Below, piece after piece: positions 38,088-47,328 of a stretch of DNA of 64,000 nt. The stretch covers positions 17,935 through 81,934 of the forward strand of contig JAEZCE010000019.1 of NCBI GenBank assembly GCA_023429995.1, in the 5' to 3' direction. The DNA comes from Bacillota bacterium (GTDB lineage: Bacteria > Bacillota > UBA4882 > UBA8346). Numbering within the stretch: the first letter of the stretch is position 1; the number at the start of each line of letters is the position of its first letter. The notes under the pieces are model-generated. The model saw only the letters and a program-made list of their open reading frames with translations, was not told the origin of the DNA and made no database searches. A program made the position numbers and the translations under genes.

Positions 38088-39774
38088 AGATTTTTCCGGG
38101 AATCAATAACTTTTGGCCCACTGCAATATTTTCGGGATTCGCAATTAAGTTTGCTTTTATAACAGTCTCCATGGTAGTCTGATACCGGCGGGCAATTTTC
38201 CAAAGAGTATCCTCAGTTTGGACTACATAAAAAAGCATACTAGGCCGGGTTGATTCATCCAATGGAACCACACTCGCACAATCCTGCATCACAAAAACTA
38301 CACGAGGAGTCCTGGCTAACACAACAATTTTAAAAGCACCCATTATTTTCAATCGCCGTTCATCAAGAGCTTCAACTCTTAGGGATTCTACACGGATATC
38401 AGACTGTAACAGGGTCCCCGGTTGCAAAGTGGGAAAATCAATCACTCCGCTAACCGTGATACTATTTTCAGTATTCTTATCGAAATTTGCAATCTGAATA
38501 CCCGTTCCTTCAGCCCCATCCGACATATAGATAAGCTGCAGGTTAAGAAATCCTTCGACTAGCCCTTTGCCGTCTGCCGCTTCAACCGAAACATCCACCG
38601 GAGTTCCTGTAGATATTAAAATTCTATCCACGCCAGGGAGACCGACCGGCAAAGAGATTTCTTGTTCTATCGATATTTCGCCGCTTTCATTTCCATTATA
38701 TTCATCGATATTTAAGGGATATTTCTGGCAGTCAAGAATTTCTCCTTCTTCAGGAACCGCATCCACCACTAATTCTTTCTGGTATACCCTGGATATTCCC
38801 GCTTCCAAGTCTAAATCCATTAAACATTGCAATTCTTGAGGAGTGCGCGGATCCATAAAAGCATTCCGCGTATTCACCTTGAGCAATGTCAAAAGTTCAT
38901 CAGAATTCCCTTCCTCTAAATCCAGATAAGTTTCAAATGGTATTCCGAGTCCCGCTTGACTATCCCATTCATTGGCGAAAATTTCAGTCGGATTGCCTTC
39001 ATCATCCCCACCGACATATAGTAAGTTCACATCGATAAAGCCTCTAACAAACAAACGGCCGCGGCTTAATTCATGGCTGACATTTACCGGCCGAGTCGAA
39101 ACTTTTAAAATTCTTGCAACCCCGGGTTTATGCGATGGAAGCAATAAATTCCCATGAATGGGAATGGTCACTTTTTTAGGGGACAAAAACTCTTCTACCG
39201 TTAACCTCTCTTTGGCAAGATTTAGTTTTCTAGAGGTGTCGGGGCCAATATCACTGACAAATTCGGCTAAACTTTGGGAAGTTGATCCTACATTAATTTG
39301 TAATGTACCCTTGAAAGCTATTTGAGATGCGCTCTCTTTTTCAAAGCCCCCACGAACCGGTTTTACTTCAACCTGAACGATCATACCGGGCCTAACACCC
39401 GTTACATCAATACGCTCCTCATAACTAACTCCTCCTTCACCATACCAGCTCGCTCCATATTCCTGCGGCAAACTTTTTTCCCCAATATCACCGTTTTCCG
39501 TTTCTAGTTCCTCATCTGTCCGTTGCCTTTTGGAGTACTTTTCCGGTAACTCGGCTAAAAAAAGTACTTGCGGATAAACCTTACCTGCAACCACTACAAA
39601 ATCTTCTTGAACTGTTACCGAACTCGGGCCGATCTGAAAATCCCCGCCAATAATGGTTCCAAGCTTCGGTAAGCTTTCAGGTAATTGCAATTGGGCCTCA
39701 ATCGACGTCTGCCAGTTCAAATCCCCCAAAAAAACCGGGTACTTTATTTGATCATATTGACACGTAATCGCCAT
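38077..39774 (-). CDS. SipL-like spore morphogenesis protein (DUF3794 + LysM)
   Basis: 565 residues from ATG 39774 (AAAGGAG upstream). Three DUF3794-type modules are visible (around 20-160, 190-320 and 345-490; each has a V-P-x-x-x-G-x-x-x-I core such as IPIHGNLLLPSHKPGVARIL and EISLPVGLPGVDRIL). A C-terminal LysM domain follows (FYVVQTEDTLWKIARRYQTTMETV...NPENIAVGQKLLIP). This is the build of clostridial SipL, which binds SpoIVA and organises the spore coat. It supports sporulation in this diderm organism. Confidence 0.85.
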   Translation of the reverse strand: MAITCQYDQIKYPVFLGDLNWQTSIEAQLQLPESLPKLGTIIGGDFQIGPSSVTVQEDFVVVAGKVYPQVLFLAELPEKYSKRQRTDEELETENGDIGEKSLPQEYGASWYGEGGVSYEERIDVTGVRPGMIVQVEVKPVRGGFEKESASQIAFKGTLQINVGSTSQSLAEFVSDIGPDTSRKLNLAKERLTVEEFLSPKKVTIPIHGNLLLPSHKPGVARILKVSTRPVNVSHELSRGRLFVRGFIDVNLLYVGGDDEGNPTEIFANEWDSQAGLGIPFETYLDLEEGNSDELLTLLKVNTRNAFMDPRTPQELQCLMDLDLEAGISRVYQKELVVDAVPEEGEILDCQKYPLNIDEYNGNESGEISIEQEISLPVGLPGVDRILISTGTPVDVSVEAADGKGLVEGFLNLQLIYMSDGAEGTGIQIANFDKNTENSITVSGVIDFPTLQPGTLLQSDIRVESLRVEALDERRLKIMGAFKIVVLARTPRVVFVMQDCASVVPLDESTRPSMLFYVVQTEDTLWKIARRYQTTMETVIKANLIANPENIAVGQKLLIPGKIFKR

Positions 39775-40062
39775 TTCAAGGTTTCTCCTTTCTGACATAA
39801 AAAGCCCCTGATATTAAAAGTCCCTTTTTCTCTATGTATAAAGCATACTTAAATCACCGCCTTCCGGCCCTCCTTGGGGAAGGAGAAACGATCGCTCCAT
39901 TCATTAGGGACCGTTTCAATGAAAAAATCGAAGATTCTCGGTCGTTATCTCATTTATATTGGATTGAGTTTGGAAATATACGAATTTGATTGTGTTTTTG
40001 GAGAATTTTATCCAATCGGGGAACAACAAATAAGTATTCGTATAAACATCTCCTTCCACATC
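39775..40062. other. intergenic region upstream of the SipL-like gene
   Basis: About 290 bases with no supported gene. Two open frames pass through but lack ribosome sites, and one crosses the terminator at 40063-40089. The minus strand holds AT-rich TATACAT-like sequence near 39836-39843, which may be part of a sporulation promoter; this is only suggestive. Confidence 0.4.
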
Positions 40063-40089
40063 AAAAAAGTTGGCCGAAGCCAACTTTTT
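40063..40089 (-). terminator. intrinsic terminator after the OmpA-like gene
   Basis: AAAAAGTTGGC-CGAA-GCCAACTTTTT (40064-40089). On the minus strand GTTGGC-TTCG-GCCAAC is followed by TTTTTT. The symmetrical A and T runs make it potentially bidirectional. It ends the birA-ompA-like transcript. Confidence 0.9.
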
Positions 40090-40166
40090 GGGTCCTTGCA
40101 ATATGAAAATTTCTCTGGAATGCCAGGGGTTTTTCCGCAACTCATCGCTTTTTTCTTGAATCCTCT

Positions 40167-41459
40167 TCATTTCAAAGTAGGAGCTTCCCAAATCTTAATA
40201 TCAACCCGGCGGTTCTGCCACCAAGACGATTCATCGTGTCCTGTGGCTGATGGAAACTCTTTTCCATAAGCATAGATCGTTATTTTCTGCGGGTCGATAC
40301 CCTGTGCGGTAAGAAAACCCTTGACAGCATTGGCCCTTTTTTCCGATAACTCCAAATTATAATTGATGCCGCCTCTTTCGTCGGTATGCCCGCCCAAAAT
40401 AATAAAAAATTGAGGGTAGGTTTTGAGAATGGCCAAATCCGCATTTAAATTCGAAACTTGATTCGAAGGGATTTCAAATTTATCGGTATCAAAATAAATC
40501 GCTTTTAATTTCTTATTAAGGTTGTCCAGAACCGGCGTAAAGCTTTCTACCGTAAATCCATCGGCCAGAAACGCTTTTTGACCCGAAGGATTGGTAACCT
40601 CAACGTTATATTTCCCTTCAGGTTGACTGCTAATATCGAAGAAACATGTAATTTGATGGTTATCTTCAACCTTTATATTAAGACCAGGCAAATCATCCTG
40701 TCCGTTACGGCTAAGTTTAACGATACTGTTCGATTCGAAACCTTTTCCTTCAATGGAAGTTAAAATCATACCGTTATTAAACCCTCGGTTGGGAGTTATT
40801 TTTGTAATTGTCGGTTTCGTAACATCAACAGCAGGTTGCGGTGCTGGTCCCGTAATGGTGAATCCATTGGCGAGAACTCCCGATTTTCCGTCACTGTTGA
40901 CAACTTTCACATTATATACTCCCGGATCGGCCTGAGTTAAATTTACTTCGCAACTAATCTGGGCCTCCGAAGCAACTTTGACCTTGGTCGCTCCAATATC
41001 CATTTGCCTACTGGAAAGCACCACAAAAGCCCCGGTTCGAAATGCCGATCCTTTAATTGTTAAGGCAACGGTTCCATTATTGCCGCTTTGATCAGGCGTT
41101 ACCCCCTTTACGGTAGGAGAAGGTAATCCTACTGTAAAACCTGCAATTAGTTTTGCCGAACGAATTTTCTTATTGGTAACAACGAGATCCCATTTTCCCA
41201 AGGGCTTATCTTTTAAATCAAAGACACAATTAATTTTTTGCGGCGAAAGGATCGTGACATTCTTAGCGACTATATCGGCCTCACCGGATCTGCTCAACTT
41301 TACCGCGGCATCTTTAGCAAATTTATCACCTTGAATTGTCACCTCAATTTCGCTTGTATTTGAGGCGGTATTGGGAGTTACCGATTGAATAACCGGGGTC
41401 GGGGTTATGAAAAAAAACAAGAGCGCAGCCATCACAACTGCCAAACCTTTCACATCCAT
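40167..41459 (-). CDS. IPT/TIG-repeat protein with OmpA peptidoglycan-binding domain
   Basis: 430 residues. An N-terminal hydrophobic segment (about 3-20) is a signal or anchor. Three IPT/TIG-type repeats follow, each with a P-x-I/V-x-x-V/I-T-P start (IQSVTPNTASN, VKGVTPDQSGN, ITKITPNRGFN). The C-terminal OmpA domain has IYFDTDKFEIP, GGHTDERGGINYNLELSEKRA and WWQNRRVDIKI, including the D and R that hold diaminopimelate. It should link an outer-membrane or surface structure to peptidoglycan. GGAGGG precedes the ATG, three bases after birA. Confidence 0.85.
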   Translation of the reverse strand: MDVKGLAVVMAALLFFFITPTPVIQSVTPNTASNTSEIEVTIQGDKFAKDAAVKLSRSGEADIVAKNVTILSPQKINCVFDLKDKPLGKWDLVVTNKKIRSAKLIAGFTVGLPSPTVKGVTPDQSGNNGTVALTIKGSAFRTGAFVVLSSRQMDIGATKVKVASEAQISCEVNLTQADPGVYNVKVVNSDGKSGVLANGFTITGPAPQPAVDVTKPTITKITPNRGFNNGMILTSIEGKGFESNSIVKLSRNGQDDLPGLNIKVEDNHQITCFFDISSQPEGKYNVEVTNPSGQKAFLADGFTVESFTPVLDNLNKKLKAIYFDTDKFEIPSNQVSNLNADLAILKTYPQFFIILGGHTDERGGINYNLELSEKRANAVKGFLTAQGIDPQKITIYAYGKEFPSATGHDESSWWQNRRVDIKIWEAPTLK

Positions 41460-41462
41460 GAG

Positions 41463-42464
41463 TCATCCCTCCAACTTTTTATTTTCTGACCGCTCAATGA
41501 TGTCTCCAGAATAAACGCGTGTTATTTTCCCGTTCGATTCAAGAACAAGAAGGCTGCCGTCAGATTCCAAATCCAAAGCTTCTCCTTCTAAAACACGTCC
41601 GGGACCCATATTGACTTTTACTTTTTTCCCCAAGGTTGCCGAATGAATTTTGGCATATTCTATAATCGCGTCCGAAATTCCAGATGGAGGCAACTGGTTG
41701 TATGCGGTTTCCAGCTCTTTTAAAAATTCCTGTAAAAGCAACCGGCGCGAACAATCTTCACCCCGAATGATCTTTAAAGAGGTAGCAATCCCCGCTAACT
41801 CTTCCGGAAAATCTTCCTTCGTGTGATTGACGTTAACTCCCACGCCTAAAATCAAATAATGTACCATATCGGCTTCACCGTTTAATTCGGCAAGTATCCC
41901 CACCAGTTTTCGGCCCTGGTACATTACATCATTAGGCCATTTAATTTGGACTTGAATCCCGGTGATCTGAAAAATAGTTTTCCCCATACTAACAGCCGTA
42001 AGAAGCATAATCCCAGCCAAAGCCGACATACTAATTCGAGGGCGCAAAATTAAGCTAAACCATAATCCAAGGCCAGGCGCTGAAGACCAACTCCGCCCCA
42101 TCCGGCCCCGGCCCCCAGTCTGTTTCTCAGCAATTACCAGAGTACCCTCGGGGGCATTTTGCTGTCCCGCTAATGTCTTAGCCCATTTGTTGGTCGAATC
42201 AATCTCTGCCTGTTCGTAAATAATCTGGCCGAATTTTGTGGTTTGCAGACCATCTCTAATTTCAAGCGAGTGCAATAGCGTCGTCGGGCTCAAAAGCCGG
42301 TATCCTTTCCGTGGCGCAGCTTCAATTTCGTAACCGATTTCCTTAAGCCGGACCAAATATTTCCAAATAGCAGCCCGGCTTATCCCTAAGTTTTGGGCTA
42401 ATAATTCTCCGGAAACATATTGTCCCTGATGAGCCTTTAAAATCTTTAGTACCTGTTCCAACAT
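41463..42464 (-). CDS. birA: bifunctional biotin-protein ligase / biotin repressor BirA
   Basis: 333 residues from ATG 42464 (AGGGG upstream). N-terminal winged helix (MLEQVLKILKAHQGQYVSGELLAQNLGISRAAIWKYLVRL), then the ligase with GGRGRMGRSWSS (about 118-129), IKWPNDVMYQGRKLVGIL and a C-terminal SH3-like domain. It activates biotin to biotinyl-AMP, transfers it to acceptor proteins and represses biotin genes. It is co-transcribed with the IPT/OmpA protein, probably by chance. Confidence 0.95.
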   Translation of the reverse strand: MLEQVLKILKAHQGQYVSGELLAQNLGISRAAIWKYLVRLKEIGYEIEAAPRKGYRLLSPTTLLHSLEIRDGLQTTKFGQIIYEQAEIDSTNKWAKTLAGQQNAPEGTLVIAEKQTGGRGRMGRSWSSAPGLGLWFSLILRPRISMSALAGIMLLTAVSMGKTIFQITGIQVQIKWPNDVMYQGRKLVGILAELNGEADMVHYLILGVGVNVNHTKEDFPEELAGIATSLKIIRGEDCSRRLLLQEFLKELETAYNQLPPSGISDAIIEYAKIHSATLGKKVKVNMGPGRVLEGEALDLESDGSLLVLESNGKITRVYSGDIIERSENKKLEG

Positions 42465-42553
42465 TTTTTGGACCCCTATCAAAGTATAACCATACTACTT
42501 TTAAAGAGTCAACCCAATATTTACAGAAACTGAGAAAGCAGGGATTTTTCCAT

Positions 42554-42617
42554 TAAGCAAGAAAACAATATCTGAAGTGGACAAATAAGCAAGAAAACAA
42601 TATTCGAGGTGGACAAA
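42554..42617 (+). repeat. 32-bp tandem duplication of the htrA leader
   Basis: 42554-42585 and 42586-42617 match in 29 of 32 positions, directly abutting the htrA ATG. The second copy supplies the ribosome site (GAGGTGG). The first ends GTGGACAAATAA, a minimal three-codon reading frame with its own weaker site. Confidence 0.85.
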
Positions 42618-43727
42618 ATGAGAAATTGGCTACAAAATAAAATTTTTCTTCGTAAAAGTTTCCTTAGGCGCTTTATAATTTTGACCTTATTCATAACTCT
42701 AGTTTTTTCGGGATTAACGAAAACGACTGCTGCAGCAAATCTAAGCATTAACGACTCTTCAATTATTGCTGATATTGCAGAAGAAAGTTCACCTGCTGTT
42801 GTTTGGATTATTACAACCTACGTAACCCAAGAATCACCGCGTTTATTTTTCAGTCCTCCCACTAAAAAGGAATACCAATCCCAGGGAAGCGGTTTTTTCT
42901 TCAATGACAGCGGTTCCATCTTAACCAACGCTCATGTTGTGGCCGGCGCCAAATCCATTGAGGTTATTCTTAAGGATCAAAAAGAACCGCTCAACGCCGT
43001 ACTGGTGGGTATTGACACCGATTTGGATGTAGCCGTTCTAAAAGTAGACTCCCAAAATAAAACACCCTACCTGAATTTGGGTGATTCCGATAAATCCCGT
43101 ATCGGCGATTGGGTTATTGCGATTGGGAATCCCTTTGGGCTCGATCATACGGTTACCGTGGGGATTATCAGCGCCAAAGGTCGCCCATTGACTGCCGGTG
43201 AAGGGGCCAATGATTCACAATCCTATCAAAACATGATTCAAACCGATGCCGCAATCAATCCCGGAAACAGCGGCGGTCCTCTTTTAGATCTCCAAGGCGA
43301 AATCATTGGCATCAATACGGCAGTAAGCGCCAATGGCCAGGGTCTCGGATTTGCAATCCCGATTAATTCTGTAAAAAATATTCTGCAGGAATTGGTCAGT
43401 ACCGGAAAAGTCAGCCGGCCGTGGCTCGGCGCCTACTTCATCGATTTAAAAATGTTTAATGCCAAATTTAAATCCAAATTACGTCTTTCTGAGTACAATG
43501 AGGGGGTATTGATTGGTCCGGTTCGTAATTCACCGGCCGCCCGAGCCGGATTGCAAGACTATGACCTGATTATTGAGTTTAATCATCAGAGCATATCCGA
43601 TTCCAGCGAATTAATCAGCGCCATCAACCAAGAGAAACCTGGCAATACGGTGAATTTGACAGTGATAAGGAGCGGAAGAAGATTCAGCGTTGATGTAGTT
43701 CTGGATGAGAAACCCCAAGGGAAATAA
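42618..43727 (+). CDS. HtrA/DegP-type serine protease with one PDZ domain
   Basis: 369 residues from ATG 42618. An N-terminal membrane anchor (about 20-40), trypsin-like domain with His in TNAHVVAG (about 105), Asp in DLDVAVLK (about 136) and Ser in NPGNSGGPL (about 216), then one PDZ domain (LGAYFIDL...GVLIGPVRNSPAARAGLQDYDLIIEF). It degrades or refolds misfolded envelope proteins, fitting a cell with an outer membrane. Monocistronic and divergent from birA. Confidence 0.92.
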   Translation: MRNWLQNKIFLRKSFLRRFIILTLFITLVFSGLTKTTAAANLSINDSSIIADIAEESSPAVVWIITTYVTQESPRLFFSPPTKKEYQSQGSGFFFNDSGSILTNAHVVAGAKSIEVILKDQKEPLNAVLVGIDTDLDVAVLKVDSQNKTPYLNLGDSDKSRIGDWVIAIGNPFGLDHTVTVGIISAKGRPLTAGEGANDSQSYQNMIQTDAAINPGNSGGPLLDLQGEIIGINTAVSANGQGLGFAIPINSVKNILQELVSTGKVSRPWLGAYFIDLKMFNAKFKSKLRLSEYNEGVLIGPVRNSPAARAGLQDYDLIIEFNHQSISDSSELISAINQEKPGNTVNLTVIRSGRRFSVDVVLDEKPQGK

Positions 43728-43730
43728 AGG

Positions 43731-44093
43731 TTAACATTCCCTGCAAATCTCAAATTCAACAGTATCGATTAATCCTCCGGCAGGCGGCTGTGGTTTGCGA
43801 ACCCTGACGATGATTTTATGAACTCCATACCTGCCGGCGACTTGATCGCATATCGACTGAGTTAGCCCTTCAATCAAATCAAAGGACTGCTTCTCAACTA
43901 CATCTTGAACGGTTTCATAAACACCTACGTAATTAATGGCCTTTTCGATATTGTCTTTATGGGCGGCCTCGGTGAAATCCGCCCATAATTCAACATCAAC
44001 CTCAATCCTTTGACCATATTCTTTTTCAAAAGAATAGACTCCATGATGGCCGTAAAAAACCATATTCTTTAGACTTAGTTTACAACAGTCCAT
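43731..44093 (-). CDS. folB: dihydroneopterin aldolase FolB
   Basis: 120 residues, full length. LKNMVFYGHHGVYSFEKEYGQRIEVDVEL, the central AINYVGVYETV with its tyrosine and the final VRVRKPQPP match FolB. It converts dihydroneopterin to hydroxymethyl-dihydropterin in folate synthesis. FolK and FolP are not adjacent. It lies 18 bases after the rhomboid gene and converges on htrA. Confidence 0.94.
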   Translation of the reverse strand: MDCCKLSLKNMVFYGHHGVYSFEKEYGQRIEVDVELWADFTEAAHKDNIEKAINYVGVYETVQDVVEKQSFDLIEGLTQSICDQVAGRYGVHKIIVRVRKPQPPAGGLIDTVEFEICREC

Positions 44094-44111
44094 ATTCCAA
44101 CACCTCGAAAG

Positions 44112-45314
44112 TTAGACACTGGGATTGGGGATATTCGGGTTCATCAGGCCATAATAAAACGCCAGAACCGCCAGGAAAAACACCATAATAAACAAAATCA
44201 TTCGTTCCAAGATCTTCGTCTTTTCATTACTTACCTTTAAGGCGTAAGCTGTCAAAAAACCTCCGCCAAGGCCGCCAAGATGAGCGAAGTTGTCAATTCC
44301 CGGCATTGAAAACCCAATGACGATATTCATTAACAGGGTAATCCAAACATTATAGCCGAAATACTTTTTAAATATCTTCGGCCGCTCGACTCCATAATAA
44401 ACCAGAGCGCCCAACAATCCAAAAATAGCTCCCGAAGCCCCGACAGCCGGATTGGAAGACAAAATGAAACTGGCAATACTGCCGTAAATTCCGGCAAGGA
44501 AATAAATCGCCGCATACTTTGAGTGTCCGAAAATCCGTTCGACAACATTGCCGACTACAAATAATGAATAACAGTTCACCAATAAATGTAACCAGTTGCC
44601 ATGTAAAAAAATGGGTGAAATCAGCCGCCAATATTGTCCGGCAATTATCAACGCGTTATCCTTGGCGCCAAAATCCACTAACATCGATTCATATTGTCTG
44701 CCCTGCATGGTGGCATAAAAGTTAAAAAAGACAAATACCGCAATGTTAATCCCAATTAAGGCATAAGTCAAAGCAGGTTTTGCTACTTTAACATCAATTG
44801 TATATTCTTGCCTTCGCAAAGCCAGGAGGCCGTTAATATCCGGCAATACTTCATAATCCAGATTAACCTCATTAAACTGGGTTTTCAATAACTTTTCAAG
44901 CCCATCGGTGTTAATCGAGGACTTTGATTGCCTGATAACTGTTCTGGCCGACAAATCTACAATAAAACAAGAAAAATAACACTTTGCAAATTCAGGGTTG
45001 GTCAAACCATCTTCCATGGCGGAAATCATCTCTTCCGATGGCGTCTGGTCAAACACTAAAACTTCAACCATATGCATCAATTGGTTGGAGTTCATATTAA
45101 CCAACGATTGATAGTCAGCCTTTAGCTTTGTTCTCACTGTCTGGGGATCAAATATATCGCCATCAATCAATTGTACTAAAAAGTATGTATCATGGTGGTA
45201 TTTTTGCAGGAACAAAAGTTCCTGCGGCATTACCGGTCCTACCGACTGGACCGGCTCATAATCCCGCTGGAGGATTAAATTGGTATAAACCGTATTCAAA
45301 TATGGATGCTTCAT
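44112..45314 (-). CDS. rhomboid-family intramembrane serine protease
   Basis: 400 residues from ATG 45314 (CGGAGG upstream). The first 165 residues are a soluble cytoplasmic domain; six or seven membrane helices follow. The catalytic Ser is in VGASGAIFGLLGAL (about 295), the His in NFAHLGGLGGG (about 345), and HGNWLHLLVNCYSLFVVG provides the oxyanion HxxxN. This is the GluP-like build. It cleaves transmembrane substrates within the membrane. Confidence 0.92.
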   Translation of the reverse strand: MKHPYLNTVYTNLILQRDYEPVQSVGPVMPQELLFLQKYHHDTYFLVQLIDGDIFDPQTVRTKLKADYQSLVNMNSNQLMHMVEVLVFDQTPSEEMISAMEDGLTNPEFAKCYFSCFIVDLSARTVIRQSKSSINTDGLEKLLKTQFNEVNLDYEVLPDINGLLALRRQEYTIDVKVAKPALTYALIGINIAVFVFFNFYATMQGRQYESMLVDFGAKDNALIIAGQYWRLISPIFLHGNWLHLLVNCYSLFVVGNVVERIFGHSKYAAIYFLAGIYGSIASFILSSNPAVGASGAIFGLLGALVYYGVERPKIFKKYFGYNVWITLLMNIVIGFSMPGIDNFAHLGGLGGGFLTAYALKVSNEKTKILERMILFIMVFFLAVLAFYYGLMNPNIPNPSV

Positions 45315-45403
45315 GAATACCTCCGCTATTAAAAAAAACAAAGGGAAGCGGCAGTAAGAGCATGTTTCCCCTCACTTCGTTTCCCTCTCTATCGGTAACT
45401 GAA

Positions 45404-47242
45404 TTAAGCCTCGGTGACAGTTGTGGGTTCTTCCCCACGGGGCGCTTCACCAAGCAAAGCCAAAAATTCATTGCCTTCGATCGTTTCTTTCTCCAGTAAT
45501 GTTTTGGCTATCGCATCCAGCATATCACGGTGTTCGTTAATGATCACTTTCGATTTTACAAAGGAAGAGTCCATGATTTGTTTAATTTCTCTGTCAATTG
45601 CAGCAGCGATTTCCTCACTGTAATTTTTTTCACGGGTAAAGTCTCGACCCAAAAAGACCTGTTCCTCCTGGCCATGACCAAAAGTCATATACCCGAGCTC
45701 GTCACTCATTCCATATTCGGTAACCATCTTGCGGACTGTCTTGGTAGCCCGTTCTAAATCATTCCGGGCGCCGGTACTGATTTCATTGAGGGCAATAACT
45801 TCAGCCGCCCTTCCACCCAAGGCAAAAACGACATTTTCCAATAGTTCGGTCCGGGTATTGTAATGCTTATCTTCCAAAGGCAATGCCAAAGTATAACCAC
45901 CGGCAGAACCACGCGGAATAATTGATATTTTGTGAATCGGATCAACTGTGGGCAGGTAATGTCCAACCAAAGCATGCCCAGCCTCGTGATATGCGGTTAG
46001 TTCCCTCTCTTTGGCGCTCATAATTTTACTCTTTTTCTCAGGCCCGGCGATAACTCTTTCAATTGCATCCTCACACTCATCCATCGAGATTTTTTTCTTA
46101 TTTCGACGGGCGGCAAGGAGGGCCGCTTCATTGAGTACATTGGCCAGATCTGCGCCGGTAAACATGGGCGTTTGTCTGGCTAGCACCGTGAGGTCGATAT
46201 CCTGCGCCAAAGGTTTTCCTTTGGAGTGTACTTTCAATATATCTTCACGGCCTTTAATATCCGGTATATCCAGCGTAACCTGACGGTCAAAGCGTCCGGG
46301 CCTTAACAACGCCGGATCAAGAACATCAGGGCGATTGGTGGCTGCTAACAGTATAATACCCGAATTCGCCTCAAATCCATCCATTTCAACGAGAAGTTGA
46401 TTCAAGGTCTGTTCACGTTCATCGTGTCCGCCACCCAACCCGGCCCCTCTTTGACGGCCGACCGCATCAATTTCATCCACGAAAACGATGCAAGGGGCAT
46501 TCTTTTTTGCCTGATCGAATAAATCACGGACCCTTGATGCGCCGACACCCACAAACATCTCGACAAAGTCGGAACCACTGATACTGAAGAAAGGAACTCC
46601 GGCTTCACCCGCTACCGCTTTGGCCAGTAGAGTTTTACCTGTACCCGGCGCCCCGATCAACAAAACTCCCTTGGGAATTTTAGCCCCTAGTTCAGTAAAC
46701 CGCCTGGGCTGTCTTAAAAAGTCCACGATTTCAACCAATTCTTCTTTAGCCTCATCTGCGCCGGCTACATCATCGAAAAGAGTCTTGGACTTGTCCTCCG
46801 TATGAAGCCTGGCTCTGCTTTTTCCAAAAGATAACGCCTTATTGCCGCTGTTTTGCATCTGGTTAAGCAGGAAAAACCAAAAAATAACGAATAGAACAAT
46901 AAAACCTAAGTTTGGCAAGATTATAGCCCACCAGCCGTTACCGGCATTGGAGAAAGAAATTTTAACGCCTTTTTCCCGGAGCTTGTTATAATAAATTTCG
47001 GGATGATTGGCCGGGCCATCGGTCCGGTATTTTTTATTGGTGTCCCTTTGTTTACCCTGAATGGTGCCGTCGTTATTGTTGACAACCGCGTCAATTATCT
47101 TACCAGTTTCAGCCTTTCGCATGAACTGTTCAAAACTTATTTGTTCGGGCTGTTTCTGGGGATTCATATAATTAACTACTAATAAAAGGGTAATGATCGC
47201 AACTGCAAAATAAATAAAAATTTCTCGAGCAACTTTAAACAA
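45404..47242 (-). CDS. ftsH: ATP-dependent zinc metalloprotease FtsH
   Basis: 612 residues from TTG 47242, seven bases after GGGAGG; the frame opens seven codons earlier over that site. Two N-terminal membrane helices flank a periplasmic domain; the AAA module has Walker A GAPGTGKT (about 197-204), FVEMFVGVGA and the SRH (ATNRPDVLDPALLRPGRFDR). The zinc site is HEAGH (about 419-423). In envelope biology FtsH degrades LpxC in some bacteria, notable given lpxC here. A promoter lies at 47290-47318. Confidence 0.97.
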   Translation of the reverse strand: MFKVAREIFIYFAVAIITLLLVVNYMNPQKQPEQISFEQFMRKAETGKIIDAVVNNNDGTIQGKQRDTNKKYRTDGPANHPEIYYNKLREKGVKISFSNAGNGWWAIILPNLGFIVLFVIFWFFLLNQMQNSGNKALSFGKSRARLHTEDKSKTLFDDVAGADEAKEELVEIVDFLRQPRRFTELGAKIPKGVLLIGAPGTGKTLLAKAVAGEAGVPFFSISGSDFVEMFVGVGASRVRDLFDQAKKNAPCIVFVDEIDAVGRQRGAGLGGGHDEREQTLNQLLVEMDGFEANSGIILLAATNRPDVLDPALLRPGRFDRQVTLDIPDIKGREDILKVHSKGKPLAQDIDLTVLARQTPMFTGADLANVLNEAALLAARRNKKKISMDECEDAIERVIAGPEKKSKIMSAKERELTAYHEAGHALVGHYLPTVDPIHKISIIPRGSAGGYTLALPLEDKHYNTRTELLENVVFALGGRAAEVIALNEISTGARNDLERATKTVRKMVTEYGMSDELGYMTFGHGQEEQVFLGRDFTREKNYSEEIAAAIDREIKQIMDSSFVKSKVIINEHRDMLDAIAKTLLEKETIEGNEFLALLGEAPRGEEPTTVTEA

Positions 47243-47289
47243 GAATAGGCCTCCCTCCGGCAAAAACAGCCGTTTTTGCCATGTTAAAT

Positions 47290-47318
47290 ATTATACCATA
47301 GTAAATATATGAATACAA
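47290..47318 (-). promoter_or_regulatory. ftsH promoter
   Basis: Minus strand -35 TTGTAT (47313-47318), 17-base spacer, -10 TATAAT (47290-47295), about 48 bases before the TTG start. It gives ftsH expression independent of tilS. Confidence 0.75.
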
Positions 47319-47328
47319 TCAATCTTAT

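Noticed and set aside
39874..40269. Overlapping open frames on both strands (131 and 91 codons) between the SipL-like and OmpA-like genes
   Set aside because: Neither has a ribosome site. Both cross the strong terminator at 40063-40089 and overlap the end of the OmpA-like gene.
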